The notes: generated by a model not told the origin, from the sequence alone. A stretch of DNA of 39,786 nucleotides from Oscillospiraceae bacterium (GCA_022508745.1 JAFLUP010000018.1:1-39786), one strand, 5' to 3'. Counted from the stretch's first letter, positions 18,618 to 28,278 are shown. Program-made: numbers and translations.

Positions 18618-19856
18618 ATGTTTTGGAAGAAACTTGCAGCGGGACTGCTTGCCCTGTGTATGTTGTTCGTCCTCGTTTCCTGTGTGGATGACGCCAACAA
18701 CGGAACGAGCAGTAGCAGCATAGGCAGCGAAACGAGCAGCGGTACGGACAGCAGCACACCAGCGGAAACATCCTCCGTCTCCGATACGGAGAGCGTTTCC
18801 CGGGAAGAAAGCGCCGAACCCGCCGGAGAGGGCATCCTCGCCGTTCACTATCTGGATGTAGGGCAGGGGGATTCCGTTTTTCTGGAGCTTCCCAACGGGC
18901 AATGTATGCTCATCGACGCATCGGAAGCCATTTACAGCGGAAGGATCATCGAAACCATCCGTGCCCTTTCGTACGACCGCATTGATTATGTGATCGCCAC
19001 GCATCCCCACGCCGATCACATTGGAGGCATGGAGGACGTCCTGAAGGCGTTCACTGTCGGCTGTATCTATCTGCCGGATGTCAGCGCTTCCACGGCAACG
19101 TACATCGGCATGGCGGAGACCATTATAGAACTCGACATCGAAGCAAAAATCGCGGAGACAGGCGTCACGGTGCTTTCGGAAGGGGATCTGCAGGCTTCTT
19201 TCCTTGCACCAAGTACCATCGATCCTTCCGACCAGAATCGCAACTCCGCCGTACTATACCTTACCTACGGCAGCACCCGTTTCCTGTTCATGGGGGACGC
19301 GGACACAAAGGTGGAAAATTCCATCACCGGAAGCATTGATTGCGACGTGCTGAAAGTCGGGCACCACGGCAGCCGCACGGCGTCCGAGAGCGATTTCCTG
19401 CAACGGTGTTCCCCGACCTACGCGGTGATCTCCTGCGGGGAGGGCAACTCCTACGGGCACCCGCATGAGGAAGCGGTGAACCGGCTGGAGGCCTGCGGCG
19501 CAGAGATCCTTCGCACAGACCTTTCCGGCAATATCACCATCCGCTCTGACGGAAGCGGCTTAACCGTGGAGCTTGGCGGACAGGTACAGGAAAAGGATCC
19601 GACAGAGAATCCGCCAGAGAACCCCGATACAACGGAAAGTTCTGTCGAAAGCAGCGATGAGACCTCCTCCGAGAATACGGAATCACCGAAATGGATCCTG
19701 AATACATCGACCCATAAGATCCATCGCCCGGATTGCAGACATGTGGACACGATCGCAGAACACAACCGCATGGAATCCGATCAAACCATTGCAGAACTTT
19801 TGCAGGAGGGATATACCGCCTGCGGGACCTGCAAGCCATCGGACGGTACGGAATAA
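18618..19856 (+). CDS. ComEC-like metallo-beta-lactamase-fold lipoprotein with C-terminal Cys/His domain
   Basis: Lipobox LVSC; HYLDVGQGDSVFLELPNGQCMLID, THPHADHIGG, VLKVGHHGSRTASE; C-terminal WILNTSTHKIHRPDCRHVDTIAEHNRMES...GYTACGTCKP. Confidence 0.9.
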   Translation: MFWKKLAAGLLALCMLFVLVSCVDDANNGTSSSSIGSETSSGTDSSTPAETSSVSDTESVSREESAEPAGEGILAVHYLDVGQGDSVFLELPNGQCMLIDASEAIYSGRIIETIRALSYDRIDYVIATHPHADHIGGMEDVLKAFTVGCIYLPDVSASTATYIGMAETIIELDIEAKIAETGVTVLSEGDLQASFLAPSTIDPSDQNRNSAVLYLTYGSTRFLFMGDADTKVENSITGSIDCDVLKVGHHGSRTASESDFLQRCSPTYAVISCGEGNSYGHPHEEAVNRLEACGAEILRTDLSGNITIRSDGSGLTVELGGQVQEKDPTENPPENPDTTESSVESSDETSSENTESPKWILNTSTHKIHRPDCRHVDTIAEHNRMESDQTIAELLQEGYTACGTCKPSDGTE

Positions 19857-20570
19857 ATGGAAAAAAAGTACCATTATCTCAGCCTTCCTTTTTACCTGAT
19901 TGGAACGCTGTGCGCCGCGGCATATCTGTTTGCGGAGTTCTATCCGGGGGTTATGCTGATGCCCGTCAACCGCATCCTGCTGCTGTGTCTGTGTTGCATC
20001 GGCGTCTATATCGGCAGCCGTATACTTTGTAAAGCGCCGACCGTCGACAAACAGAAGGTCATGAAGAGAACCTTCCTGTTTTTCTTCGCCGCCTATCTGC
20101 TGTTGGTGCTGACCTTCACGCTGTTTGATCCTGCATTCGGCAGGAATCAGAAAGTACGGTTTGTTTTTTCGGACCGCGCACTGCTGAAAAACTCTTTGGA
20201 GAACGAGTTCAATATCGTCCCCTTCAGAACGATCTCCCTATATGTCTCGGCGTTGTTTACCCATCATGTCAGCCTCCCGGTCATTCTGACCAATTTGCTT
20301 GGAAACTTCGTCGCCTTCATGCCGTTGGGACTCTTTCTGCCGATGTTTGTCCGCAAATGCCGTCACTTTGCGGTTTTCCTGCTCACGACGTCCTTGACCG
20401 TTCTGTGTGTCGAGACGCTGCAATTCCTGTTTATCGTCGGTTTTTGTGACATCGACGATCTGATCCTGAATGTTTTCGGCGCGTGTGTTGCGTTTTTGAT
20501 TTTACGGATCCAACCGGTGCGCCGGTTGGTAAACAAATTTTGTTTGGAAGAAAGGAAGGATGAACCATGA
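19857..20570 (+). CDS. VanZ family protein
   Basis: Multi-TM; ENEFNIVPFRTI...NLLGNFVAFMPLGLFLP...ETLQFLFIVGFCDIDDLILNVFGA. Confidence 0.9.
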   Translation: MEKKYHYLSLPFYLIGTLCAAAYLFAEFYPGVMLMPVNRILLLCLCCIGVYIGSRILCKAPTVDKQKVMKRTFLFFFAAYLLLVLTFTLFDPAFGRNQKVRFVFSDRALLKNSLENEFNIVPFRTISLYVSALFTHHVSLPVILTNLLGNFVAFMPLGLFLPMFVRKCRHFAVFLLTTSLTVLCVETLQFLFIVGFCDIDDLILNVFGACVAFLILRIQPVRRLVNKFCLEERKDEP

Positions 20571-20782
20571 AACTGACCATTGATCGCATCGAAGGAGAAT
20601 GGGCGGTCTGCGAATATGAGAAAGGGAAGACCGTCAATCTCCCGGCAGCGCTTCTCCCGGCGGACGCAAAGGAAGGGGATGTGCTGCGCCTGACCGTGGA
20701 CCGCGAGACGACAGAGGACCGGAAGGCTTACGCAGAGGACCTTCGGAACCGACTGTTCCACCGGAACAAGGGCGAGGGCTGA
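20567..20782 (+). CDS. DUF3006 domain-containing protein
   Basis: 71 aa MKLTIDRIEGEWAVCEYEKGKTVNLPAALLPADAKEGDVLRL; ATGA overlap with vanZ-like gene; linkage to ComEC-like MBL gene. Confidence 0.85.
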   Translation: MKLTIDRIEGEWAVCEYEKGKTVNLPAALLPADAKEGDVLRLTVDRETTEDRKAYAEDLRNRLFHRNKGEG

Positions 20783-20806
20783 AAAACCGAATTTGTATAA
20801 TTTGTC

Positions 20807-20843
20807 AAAAAACCCACGGGCGCTGCTTCGTCCGTGGGTTTTT
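20807..20843 (+). terminator. Rho-independent terminator
   Basis: AAAAAACCCACGG...CCGTGGGTTTTT. Confidence 0.85.
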
Positions 20844-21036
20844 GTCGAGCGACGGGGAAACGACAGTTTTCGCCGCGGGCAACTTGCACAAACAATATCT
20901 TGAACCCCCATCTCGAAAGGGCACAACATCCTGTCCTTTTTGCGTTCGGTTTCATAAGTTTACATAATTAGGTTCACATAATTCATCCAAATAATCTATC
21001 ACTTTTTACGAAAATGCGTAAATTCTCGATTTCCTA

Positions 21037-21065
21037 TTGAATTTTGTGCCAAAAAGAGGTATGAT
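21037..21065 (+). promoter_or_regulatory. Sigma-A promoter for proC
   Basis: TTGAAT (21037-21042) - 17 nt - TATGAT (21060-21065). Confidence 0.7.
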
Positions 21066-21115
21066 AGAGATACTTTCGATTCCATTGACAAAGAGCAAAG
21101 GAAGGGGTGACTTCG

Positions 21116-21955
21116 ATGGGCAAATGGGAAAGCAACGGAGGCAGATGTGCGTTTATCGGCGGCGGCAATATGGGCGGCGCGATCATCCGCGGTTTGATCT
21201 CCTGCGGCTCTCTTGCGCCAGACCGAATCACGGTCTGCTGTAAGCATCCGGACAAGTATCCTGCGTTCCGCGCATTGGGCGTGCAGACGGCGGATACCAT
21301 TGCCGAAGCCATCGAAGGAGCTGATTTCCTGTTTCTCTGCGTCAAGCCGGGAACCGTTCGGGAGGTCGTTGAGCAATGCGTGCGTTCTCCCGGATACCGT
21401 GCGGAGATGGTCTTTCTTTCCGTCGCCGCTTCCGTGCCGATCTCGCTGATCTGCGAAGCTGCCGGTGGGGAAGTCCCTGTGATCCGCACCATGCCCAGCA
21501 CCCCTATTACCGTGGGGGAAGGCACGATCGCCCTTTGTCAGAACCAATGCGTTCCCAAATGGGCGTTTGAGACGGTCTGTCGGCTGTTCTCGTCTATCGC
21601 GACCGTCTCCGTTCTGGAGGAATCCCAGCTCAATGCCATCATCTCCGTCAATGGCTCTTCGCCTGCATACGTGTACCTGTTTCTCAAGGCGATGCTGGAC
21701 GGCGCTGCGGAGCAGGGGATCTCCGAGGAGCAAGCGCTTCCGCTGTTGCTGCGCACCGTGATCGGCGCCGCAAAGATGGTGGAGCAGGCGGATTGCTCTA
21801 TCGAGGAGCTGATTCGTCGGGTATGTTCGCCCAACGGGACTACCCTTGCCGCCATGAAGGTGTTTGAAGAAGCCGATTTTGTCGGCATCGTTTCCCGCGC
21901 GATGGACGCGTGCACTAAGCGCGCCGATGAGATTTCGGCGTCGCTGCAGGCATAA
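21116..21955 (+). CDS. proC: Pyrroline-5-carboxylate reductase
   Basis: CAFIGGGNMGGAIIRGL, VIRTMPSTPITVGEG, VNGSSPAYVYLFLKAM. Confidence 0.94.
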   Translation: MGKWESNGGRCAFIGGGNMGGAIIRGLISCGSLAPDRITVCCKHPDKYPAFRALGVQTADTIAEAIEGADFLFLCVKPGTVREVVEQCVRSPGYRAEMVFLSVAASVPISLICEAAGGEVPVIRTMPSTPITVGEGTIALCQNQCVPKWAFETVCRLFSSIATVSVLEESQLNAIISVNGSSPAYVYLFLKAMLDGAAEQGISEEQALPLLLRTVIGAAKMVEQADCSIEELIRRVCSPNGTTLAAMKVFEEADFVGIVSRAMDACTKRADEISASLQA

Positions 21956-21996
21956 CGGGAGGGACAAGCGGCATATGGTGTATCGAGGTGATCGTT

Positions 21997-22593
21997 GTGA
22001 CTCTTTCGAATACGCCTGTGCGCGCGCTCGTTCCGTATGTTGCGCCCGCGGCGCACAAGCGCCATCCCATTTCCGCATCCCGCGCGTTTCTGCGCAGGTT
22101 ATCCTGCGAAATGGACGCTCTTTTTGCCCGTCGGAAGCGGATGTACCTTTCCGCGTTGCTGCTTACGGTTTTCGGCCTGCTTGTCGGCAGTTATTTTGTG
22201 GCTCTGCGGCAGGTACAGGTAGAGCTGCTGTTCGTCGTTCGAGCGGCACAGATCCTGCTGCCCGTCGTCTTCTTCACCGGCGCCACCCTGTTCGGCGTGG
22301 CGTTGGCACCTGCAAGTTTGCTTGGCTTTTCCTTCCTGTTCGGGTGTGCGGCGGAGCAATTGCCGCTCTCTTCCGCGCAGGGGATCCTCTGTTTCGGTTT
22401 GCTGCTGGTGCTGTACCTGCTGGTACTGCTATTCACAGTAGAGGCATTTCTCACCTCCCGCCGTTCTTTTTCCGGCTGGAAAACACTGTTTGCCTGCAAA
22501 TCATTCCTCGCATTCTGTCTGCTGTTTCTTTTTTCTTATCTACTGGATCGAGCGGCGGAGTTTTTTCTTCTGTCGTTTTCGATGATCTCGTAA
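21997..22593 (+). CDS. Multi-TM membrane protein, possibly SpoIIM-like by position upstream of xerD
   Basis: Hydrophobic segments starting RRKRMYLSALLLTVFGLLVGSYFVALRQ; GTG start 21997 (or GTG 21988) near gaggtg. SpoIIM relation is inference only. Confidence 0.6.
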   Translation: MTLSNTPVRALVPYVAPAAHKRHPISASRAFLRRLSCEMDALFARRKRMYLSALLLTVFGLLVGSYFVALRQVQVELLFVVRAAQILLPVVFFTGATLFGVALAPASLLGFSFLFGCAAEQLPLSSAQGILCFGLLLVLYLLVLLFTVEAFLTSRRSFSGWKTLFACKSFLAFCLLFLFSYLLDRAAEFFLLSFSMIS

Positions 22594-22605
22594 TATGGGA
22601 GTTTC

Positions 22606-23514
22606 ATGATGCTGAACGATTCCGGACAACTGGTCATACAATTGAATCGATATCTGGAATACCTGTCCAGCGTCAGGCATTCCCCGGTCAACACCATTCA
22701 GGCTTACCGCCGCGATCTGGAAAAATTCTTCGGTTTTGCCGACATCCGCGGGGTGGACAACTTCTCGGTCCTGACCGCCGAGGATGTGGAGCAGTATAAG
22801 CTGTATTTGGCATCCACCGGTCTTTCCGCCTCCTCCGTCAGCCGTTCGCTTTCGGCACTTCGTGGGATGTTCCAATACCTGATCGCCGTCGGGCAGATGC
22901 AGAGCAATCCTGCCAGAAGCGTACACAACGACAAAGCCACGAAGAAAGAACTGAACATCCTCACGTCCGCCGAGGTGGAAACGCTGCTGGCGCAGCCGGA
23001 CACAAGCGACGTCAAGGGGATGCGGGATAAAGCGATGCTGGAGCTGCTCTATGCCACCGGTATCAAGGTCTCCGAACTGATCGGTCTCGACCTTTCCGAT
23101 GTGAACCTCACGCTTTCCTTCGTCCGCTGCGGCGGCAAGGAGAACGAGCGGTTCATCCCGCTGTATCCGGTTGCGTTGCACGCGTTGGAGGTCTATCTGA
23201 CCCGTTCCAGAACCCTTCTGACGGCAGGCAGCAACGAAAAAGCACTGTTCGTCAATATCTCCGGCGAGCGAATGACCCGTCAGGGCTTCTGGAAAATCCT
23301 CAAGGGCTACGTGCAATCGGCGCATATCACAAAGGATATCACGCCGCATACCCTTCGCCATTCCTTTGCCACACATCTGTTGGAAAACGGCGCGGACATC
23401 CACGAGATCCAGGAGATTCTCGGGCACCGCGATCTGGCTTCTACGCAGAAGTATACGCAGTATTTGAAGAATAAGATGAAAAAAAGTTATATGAAGTTCC
23501 ACCCGAGGGCATAA
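22606..23514 (+). CDS. xerD: Xer-family tyrosine recombinase
   Basis: SAM-like N-domain; HTLRHSFATHLLENGADIHEIQEILGHRDLASTQKYTQY; ArgI position reads GIKVSEL. Confidence 0.85.
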   Translation: MMLNDSGQLVIQLNRYLEYLSSVRHSPVNTIQAYRRDLEKFFGFADIRGVDNFSVLTAEDVEQYKLYLASTGLSASSVSRSLSALRGMFQYLIAVGQMQSNPARSVHNDKATKKELNILTSAEVETLLAQPDTSDVKGMRDKAMLELLYATGIKVSELIGLDLSDVNLTLSFVRCGGKENERFIPLYPVALHALEVYLTRSRTLLTAGSNEKALFVNISGERMTRQGFWKILKGYVQSAHITKDITPHTLRHSFATHLLENGADIHEIQEILGHRDLASTQKYTQYLKNKMKKSYMKFHPRA

Positions 23515-23520
23515 CAATCC

Positions 23521-24534
23521 ATGAGTAAGCTTTTCAACCTTTTTTCCGGCAGCAATAATAAAAGCGGTCGGGGCGTTACGAAAAAACAGGTCGAACGCGA
23601 CAAGAAGATGGGCGTCGGCTTCTTTTTCCGTCTGCTGAAAGCACGCCTCGGGAATATTTCTTCCACCAGTCTGATCTTTTCCGTCTGCAACTTCCCGATT
23701 TTGCTGTTCCTGTTCGGTATCTCCGGCAATCTGGACAGCAGCGTTCCCGGTCCGATCTCACCGCTGTATGCACAGGTGTACGGGATGGAAGTCGCCGCCG
23801 TGAAAGGAACAGAGCTTGCCGCGAAGCAAGGTCCACTGCTTTCCACCCTGCATGGAATCTTCGGCGTAAATACCTCCGTATCGGTGGTTTCTCTCGGTTC
23901 GAAGATCTTCATGTATTGCGCAGCACTGCTGATCTTGACCTTCGGTCTTGCCTCCATCGGTGCGATATACAATATACGCAGTGTGGCGCGCTGTGAACCG
24001 CTTTCCCCGTGGAGCGAGTTTTTCCCTGCGGTCCGCCGGAACTTCAAACAGGGGATCCTCATTGCAGTCATGGATGCGCTGTTGATCCTCTTCCTCGGTT
24101 ATGACTTGATAGCGTACTACGCCAACGCGAATCAGTTCTTCATGCAAATGTCTTTCTATGTTGTGCTGTTCTTTACGATCATTTACTATGTGATGCGTTT
24201 CCATATGTATCTTATCCTCGTAACGTTCGATCTAAAGACAAGCAAATTGCTGAAGAACGCGGTGCTGCTCACCTTCCTCGGCTGGAAGCGAAGCCTGCTG
24301 TGCCTGATCGCATCCGTGTTGACCGTTTTGATCAGCGTTTATCTGTATGTGCTGCTTCCGTTCTTCGGACTTTTGCTGCCCTTTGTTTTCACCTTCGGGA
24401 TCTTGACCTTTATCGGCGTCTATGCAGCATATCCGGTGATCGACAAATATATGATCGAGCCGTATTACCTTGAACATCCGGAGGAACGCCCGGAGGAAGA
24501 GGAGATCGAGCCCGTCTTTACGGATCGCGGCTGA
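23521..24534 (+). CDS. DUF624 (YesL)-like membrane protein
   Basis: Multi-TM with cytosolic basic N-terminus; SIGAIYNIRSVARCEPLSPWSEFFPAVRRNFKQG resembles DUF624-type organisation. Confidence 0.6.
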   Translation: MSKLFNLFSGSNNKSGRGVTKKQVERDKKMGVGFFFRLLKARLGNISSTSLIFSVCNFPILLFLFGISGNLDSSVPGPISPLYAQVYGMEVAAVKGTELAAKQGPLLSTLHGIFGVNTSVSVVSLGSKIFMYCAALLILTFGLASIGAIYNIRSVARCEPLSPWSEFFPAVRRNFKQGILIAVMDALLILFLGYDLIAYYANANQFFMQMSFYVVLFFTIIYYVMRFHMYLILVTFDLKTSKLLKNAVLLTFLGWKRSLLCLIASVLTVLISVYLYVLLPFFGLLLPFVFTFGILTFIGVYAAYPVIDKYMIEPYYLEHPEERPEEEEIEPVFTDRG

Positions 24535-24558
24535 TCATACGATAAGAGAATTGATCAA

Positions 24559-24587
24559 AAAATCCCACAACGCCCTTGTGGGATTTT
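24559..24587 (+). terminator. Rho-independent terminator
   Basis: AAAATCCCACAA-cgccc-TTGTGGGATTTT. Confidence 0.85.
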
Positions 24588-24619
24588 GTTTAAAAATTGT
24601 TCGAAAGGAGGTTGCATCA

Positions 24620-26386
24620 ATGGAAAAACAAAACCGGGTGATCCGTCCGCTGGCGGGATATCTTCGTCCGTTCCTTTGGAAATGTATCGCAGGACCGTTT
24701 TTCAAGCTGTTGGAAGCGATTTTAGAGCTCTATATGCCGCTTCGGCTCGCCGGCGTGATCGACAAGGTTCTGGAGCTGCGGGATGCAGGGGAGCCATACA
24801 GCGAATACGTCCTGCGGGAAGGCGCCATTCTCGTAGGCATCGTCGCGCTGGGGCTTTGCTCTGCCATCCTGTGCCAATATTGGGCAAGCCAGGTCTCCCA
24901 AGGATACGGCACCAAACTGCGCAGTGTGCTATATCGAAAGATGCAATCTCTTTCCCACCGGGAACTGGACGCGTTCGGAACGCCGTCTTTGGTCAACCGT
25001 CTGACTGCCGACGTCAATGCGCTGCAAAACGCGGTGGCCATGTTGATCCGTCTGGTCATTCGTGCGCCCTTCCTTTGTATCGGCGGGATCATTATGGCGT
25101 TTACTCTGAACGCACAGCTGGCGCTGGTGATCCTGATCGCTGTGCCGTTACTGGTGCTTGCAATGGTGCTGGTAACGCGGAAGAGCGTGCCGCTGCACAC
25201 GGAAACGCAAAAGAAAAACGACCGCCTTGCGGTCATTCTGCGGGAAAATCTTTCCGGCGTTCGCGTCATACGCGCCTTTACGCGAACGGAAGAACAGCGG
25301 GAGCGGTACGGAAATGCCGCCGACGAGAGTATGCACGCGGCGATTCGCGCCAACCGTGTCGGCATCCTGCTGAATCCGTTGACACAGCTGATCATGAATC
25401 TGGCGATCGTGCTGATCCTTGCGGTCAGCGGCGTGCGCTTTCCGAAATACGGGGATATCAGCAGCGGGGATTTGATTGCGCTGATCAACTATGTCAATCA
25501 GATCCTTGCAGCGCTTGTAGTGGTTTCCAATCTGGTGGTTCTTTACGCCAAAGCATACGCTTCCGGCAAACGCGTCTGCGAGGTCCTGCATACGGAGCCG
25601 GAGCTGCGAAGCGGGGAAGTGACCGAAGGCGTTTCCGGCGCTCCTGCCGTTTGTTTCCGTAGTGTTTCCTTCTCTTACCATGAGAAAAACGTGCTGGAAA
25701 ACATCTCTTTTACCGTGGAACGGGGCATGACGGTAGGTATCATCGGCGGAACCGGCTCCGGAAAAAGCACACTGACGCACTTGATCTCCCGTCTGTACGA
25801 TTGTACGGCAGGGGAAGTGGAGGTTGACGGCGTAAACGTCCGTGCGTATACGCTGGAGGCATTGCGGAAGAAGATCGCCGTCGTCCCGCAGGAAGTCCAG
25901 TTGTTTTCCGGCACCATCCGGGAAAACATCGTCCTGGGGAACCCGCAGGCGACACAAGAGGAGCTGGAACGCGCCGCGAAAATCGCACAGGCGGATGCCT
26001 TTATCAGGGAAAAAGAAAACGGCTACCAGGGCACTGTTGCCAGGGGAGGCAGGAACTTCAGCGGAGGGCAACGACAGCGGTTGGCCATCGCACGCGCCAT
26101 CGCCTCCGGCAGTGAGATTTTGATTTTTGACGACGCCACCAGCGCACTGGACTACGCAACCGACGCCGCAGTTCGAAAAGGATTGCGAGAAGAGCTCAAC
26201 GATGTGACCCTCTTTATGATCTCACAGCGCGTCAGCGCCGTCCGGCACGCAGATCTGATCCTGGTACTGGACGATGGCCACCTTGCAGGTGCAGGCCGCC
26301 ACGAGGCGCTGTACGCTTCCTGCGAGGCATACCGCGAGATCTGCCGTTCGCAAAACGTAAAGGGAAAGGAGGGGAGTGACGTTTGA
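24620..26386 (+). CDS. ABC exporter half-transporter with degenerate ATPase site
   Basis: TMD plus NBD; Walker A GGTGSGKST, signature FSGGQRQR, Walker B IFDDATSALD, switch loop ISQRVSAV. Confidence 0.93.
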   Translation: MEKQNRVIRPLAGYLRPFLWKCIAGPFFKLLEAILELYMPLRLAGVIDKVLELRDAGEPYSEYVLREGAILVGIVALGLCSAILCQYWASQVSQGYGTKLRSVLYRKMQSLSHRELDAFGTPSLVNRLTADVNALQNAVAMLIRLVIRAPFLCIGGIIMAFTLNAQLALVILIAVPLLVLAMVLVTRKSVPLHTETQKKNDRLAVILRENLSGVRVIRAFTRTEEQRERYGNAADESMHAAIRANRVGILLNPLTQLIMNLAIVLILAVSGVRFPKYGDISSGDLIALINYVNQILAALVVVSNLVVLYAKAYASGKRVCEVLHTEPELRSGEVTEGVSGAPAVCFRSVSFSYHEKNVLENISFTVERGMTVGIIGGTGSGKSTLTHLISRLYDCTAGEVEVDGVNVRAYTLEALRKKIAVVPQEVQLFSGTIRENIVLGNPQATQEELERAAKIAQADAFIREKENGYQGTVARGGRNFSGGQRQRLAIARAIASGSEILIFDDATSALDYATDAAVRKGLREELNDVTLFMISQRVSAVRHADLILVLDDGHLAGAGRHEALYASCEAYREICRSQNVKGKEGSDV

Positions 26387-28098
26387 AAAAGAACCGTACC
26401 CTCCCAAGGCTGATCAAACTGCTTGGAGCGGCAAAGAAGACGCTGTTTTTCGTCTTTCTGTTCGTCCTGTTGGGAAATGTTTCCCTTCTGATCGCACCGA
26501 AACGCATCGGCTCTACCATCGACGCCATCTTCACAGGGCAGCCTTGGCTGGGGATCCTGCTCTCCATCCTGCTGTTCTACGGATTGGGCACCCTTTTCCT
26601 CTGGATCAGTGCGCGTCTTGCCGTTCGCGTTTCCAACGAGGCGGCAAATGCGCTGCGGAAAAGCCTGTTCGATAAGCTCTCCCGTCTCCCGCTTTCCTAT
26701 TTCGACCGAACGCCCCACGGGGACATCATCAGCCGGTTTACCAACGACATCGAGGCGGTCAGCGACGGTCTGAACAGCAGCATCGTGCAGCTAATTTCCG
26801 GCGTTTCATCCATTCTGATCTCTTTAGGCTTCATGCTGTATCTGGATTACCGCGTGACCGTGGTGGTACTGATCGCAACGCCGTTGTGCTTTTTCGTTGG
26901 TCGGGCAATCACGAAATACGGCAAGAAGCGGTTCCGCGAGCAAGCGAAGATCCTCGGGGAAGTGAATGCATATGCGGAGGAGATGATCAGCGCTTCCCAT
27001 ACCGTCAAGCTCTTTCGCCACGAAAAGCGCTCCGCGGAGGCGTTTGACCGCTTAAATGAGGCGCTGTATGACGCAGGATACCGCGCGCAGTTCGCTTCTG
27101 CGCTGGTCAACCCGACAACGCGTTTTGTCAACAATACGGCATACGTGCTGGTGGGCATTTTTGCGTTGCTGGCAGGCATGACCTCCGGCAATATCGCGGC
27201 GTTTCTTTCCTATATGTCGCAGTTTTCCAAGCCTTTCAACGAGATCACGTCCATCACCATGCAACTGCAAAGCGCCATGGCGTCCGCAAGACGGTTGTTT
27301 GCACTGCTGGATGAACCGGAAATGACGGCGGACGGCACGCTTTCCTTGCCGGAAAAGGCGAAAGGGGAGATCTGCTTTGACCATGTGCGTTTCTCCTACG
27401 AAGAAACCACGCCTCTGATCAAAGATTTCAGTATGCACATTCCCGCCGGTACGCAGGTCGCCATCGTCGGTCCCACTGGTGCCGGAAAAACTACGATAAT
27501 CAACCTGTTGATGCGCTTTTACGAGCTAAACGGAGGTAAAATTACCATAGATGGAATAAATATATCCAATATACCGCGTGATGAACTGCGGAAGCAGTTT
27601 GGAATGGTGTTGCAGGAAAGCTGGTTGTTTGCGGGAACCGTTCGGGAAAATCTGCTGTTCGCCAAGCCGGATGCATCGGAAGGGGATATGATCGCCGCAG
27701 CGAAGGCGGCGCACGCACATTCTTTTATAGAGCGGCTGCCCAACGGCTATGACACGCGTATTGAGGAGGACGGCAGCAATCTTTCTGCAGGACAACGGCA
27801 GCTGCTTGCCATCGCGCGCGTCATGCTGGTGGACCGTCCGATGCTGATTCTGGACGAAGCCACCAGCAACGTAGACATTGTGACGGAGATGCGCATCTCC
27901 AAAACATTCCGGGAGATCATGCGAGGAAAAACAACATTCCTGATCGCACATCGGCTTTCGACCATCCGGGAATGTGGGATCATTCTGGTGTTGGATCACG
28001 GGAATATCGTGGAGTACGGTACCCACGAAGAACTGCTTGCGAATCACTCCGTGTACGAGAATCTGTATCTTTCGCAGTTCCGGCACGATACCACCTGA
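26383..28098 (+). CDS. ABC exporter half-transporter, catalytic partner
   Basis: TTG start 26383 preceded by aggagggg and overlapping the previous stop (TTGA); Walker A GPTGAGKTT, signature LSAGQRQ, LILDEATSNVD, IAHRLSTI. Confidence 0.93.
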   Translation: MKKNRTLPRLIKLLGAAKKTLFFVFLFVLLGNVSLLIAPKRIGSTIDAIFTGQPWLGILLSILLFYGLGTLFLWISARLAVRVSNEAANALRKSLFDKLSRLPLSYFDRTPHGDIISRFTNDIEAVSDGLNSSIVQLISGVSSILISLGFMLYLDYRVTVVVLIATPLCFFVGRAITKYGKKRFREQAKILGEVNAYAEEMISASHTVKLFRHEKRSAEAFDRLNEALYDAGYRAQFASALVNPTTRFVNNTAYVLVGIFALLAGMTSGNIAAFLSYMSQFSKPFNEITSITMQLQSAMASARRLFALLDEPEMTADGTLSLPEKAKGEICFDHVRFSYEETTPLIKDFSMHIPAGTQVAIVGPTGAGKTTIINLLMRFYELNGGKITIDGINISNIPRDELRKQFGMVLQESWLFAGTVRENLLFAKPDASEGDMIAAAKAAHAHSFIERLPNGYDTRIEEDGSNLSAGQRQLLAIARVMLVDRPMLILDEATSNVDIVTEMRISKTFREIMRGKTTFLIAHRLSTIRECGIILVLDHGNIVEYGTHEELLANHSVYENLYLSQFRHDTT

Positions 28099-28121
28099 AA
28101 TCGAATAGGATTCCCGCAGGG

Positions 28122-28148
28122 GAGCCGACGGACATCCGCCATCGGCTC
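28122..28148 (+). terminator. Possible terminator hairpin after ABC genes
   Basis: GAGCCGA...TCGGCTC; tail not strongly T-rich. Confidence 0.35.
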
Positions 28149-28235
28149 TCTCTATCCACCCTTTTGAAAATATATAGCATTATACAAAATGCAAATTTTG
28201 TAGATTATAATAGGGGCTTATAAGCGGAAATAGGG

Positions 28236-28270
28236 CGCACCCATACAGATGGACGGTCTGTATGGGTGCG
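28236..28270. repeat. Perfect 14-bp inverted repeat between convergent ABC and radA genes
   Basis: CGCACCCATACAGA-tggacgg-TCTGTATGGGTGCG; possible bidirectional terminator but no clear T-tract on either side. Confidence 0.8.
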
Positions 28271-28278
28271 ATTCTGCT

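Noticed and set aside
22606-23514. Integrase marking a prophage or integrative element
   Set aside because: Neighbours are housekeeping genes; Xer-type architecture and no att repeats or phage genes seen.
24470-24619. N-terminal extension of the first ABC ORF
   Set aside because: Would read through the upstream gene end and terminator; ATG 24620 follows a good SD (aaaggagg).
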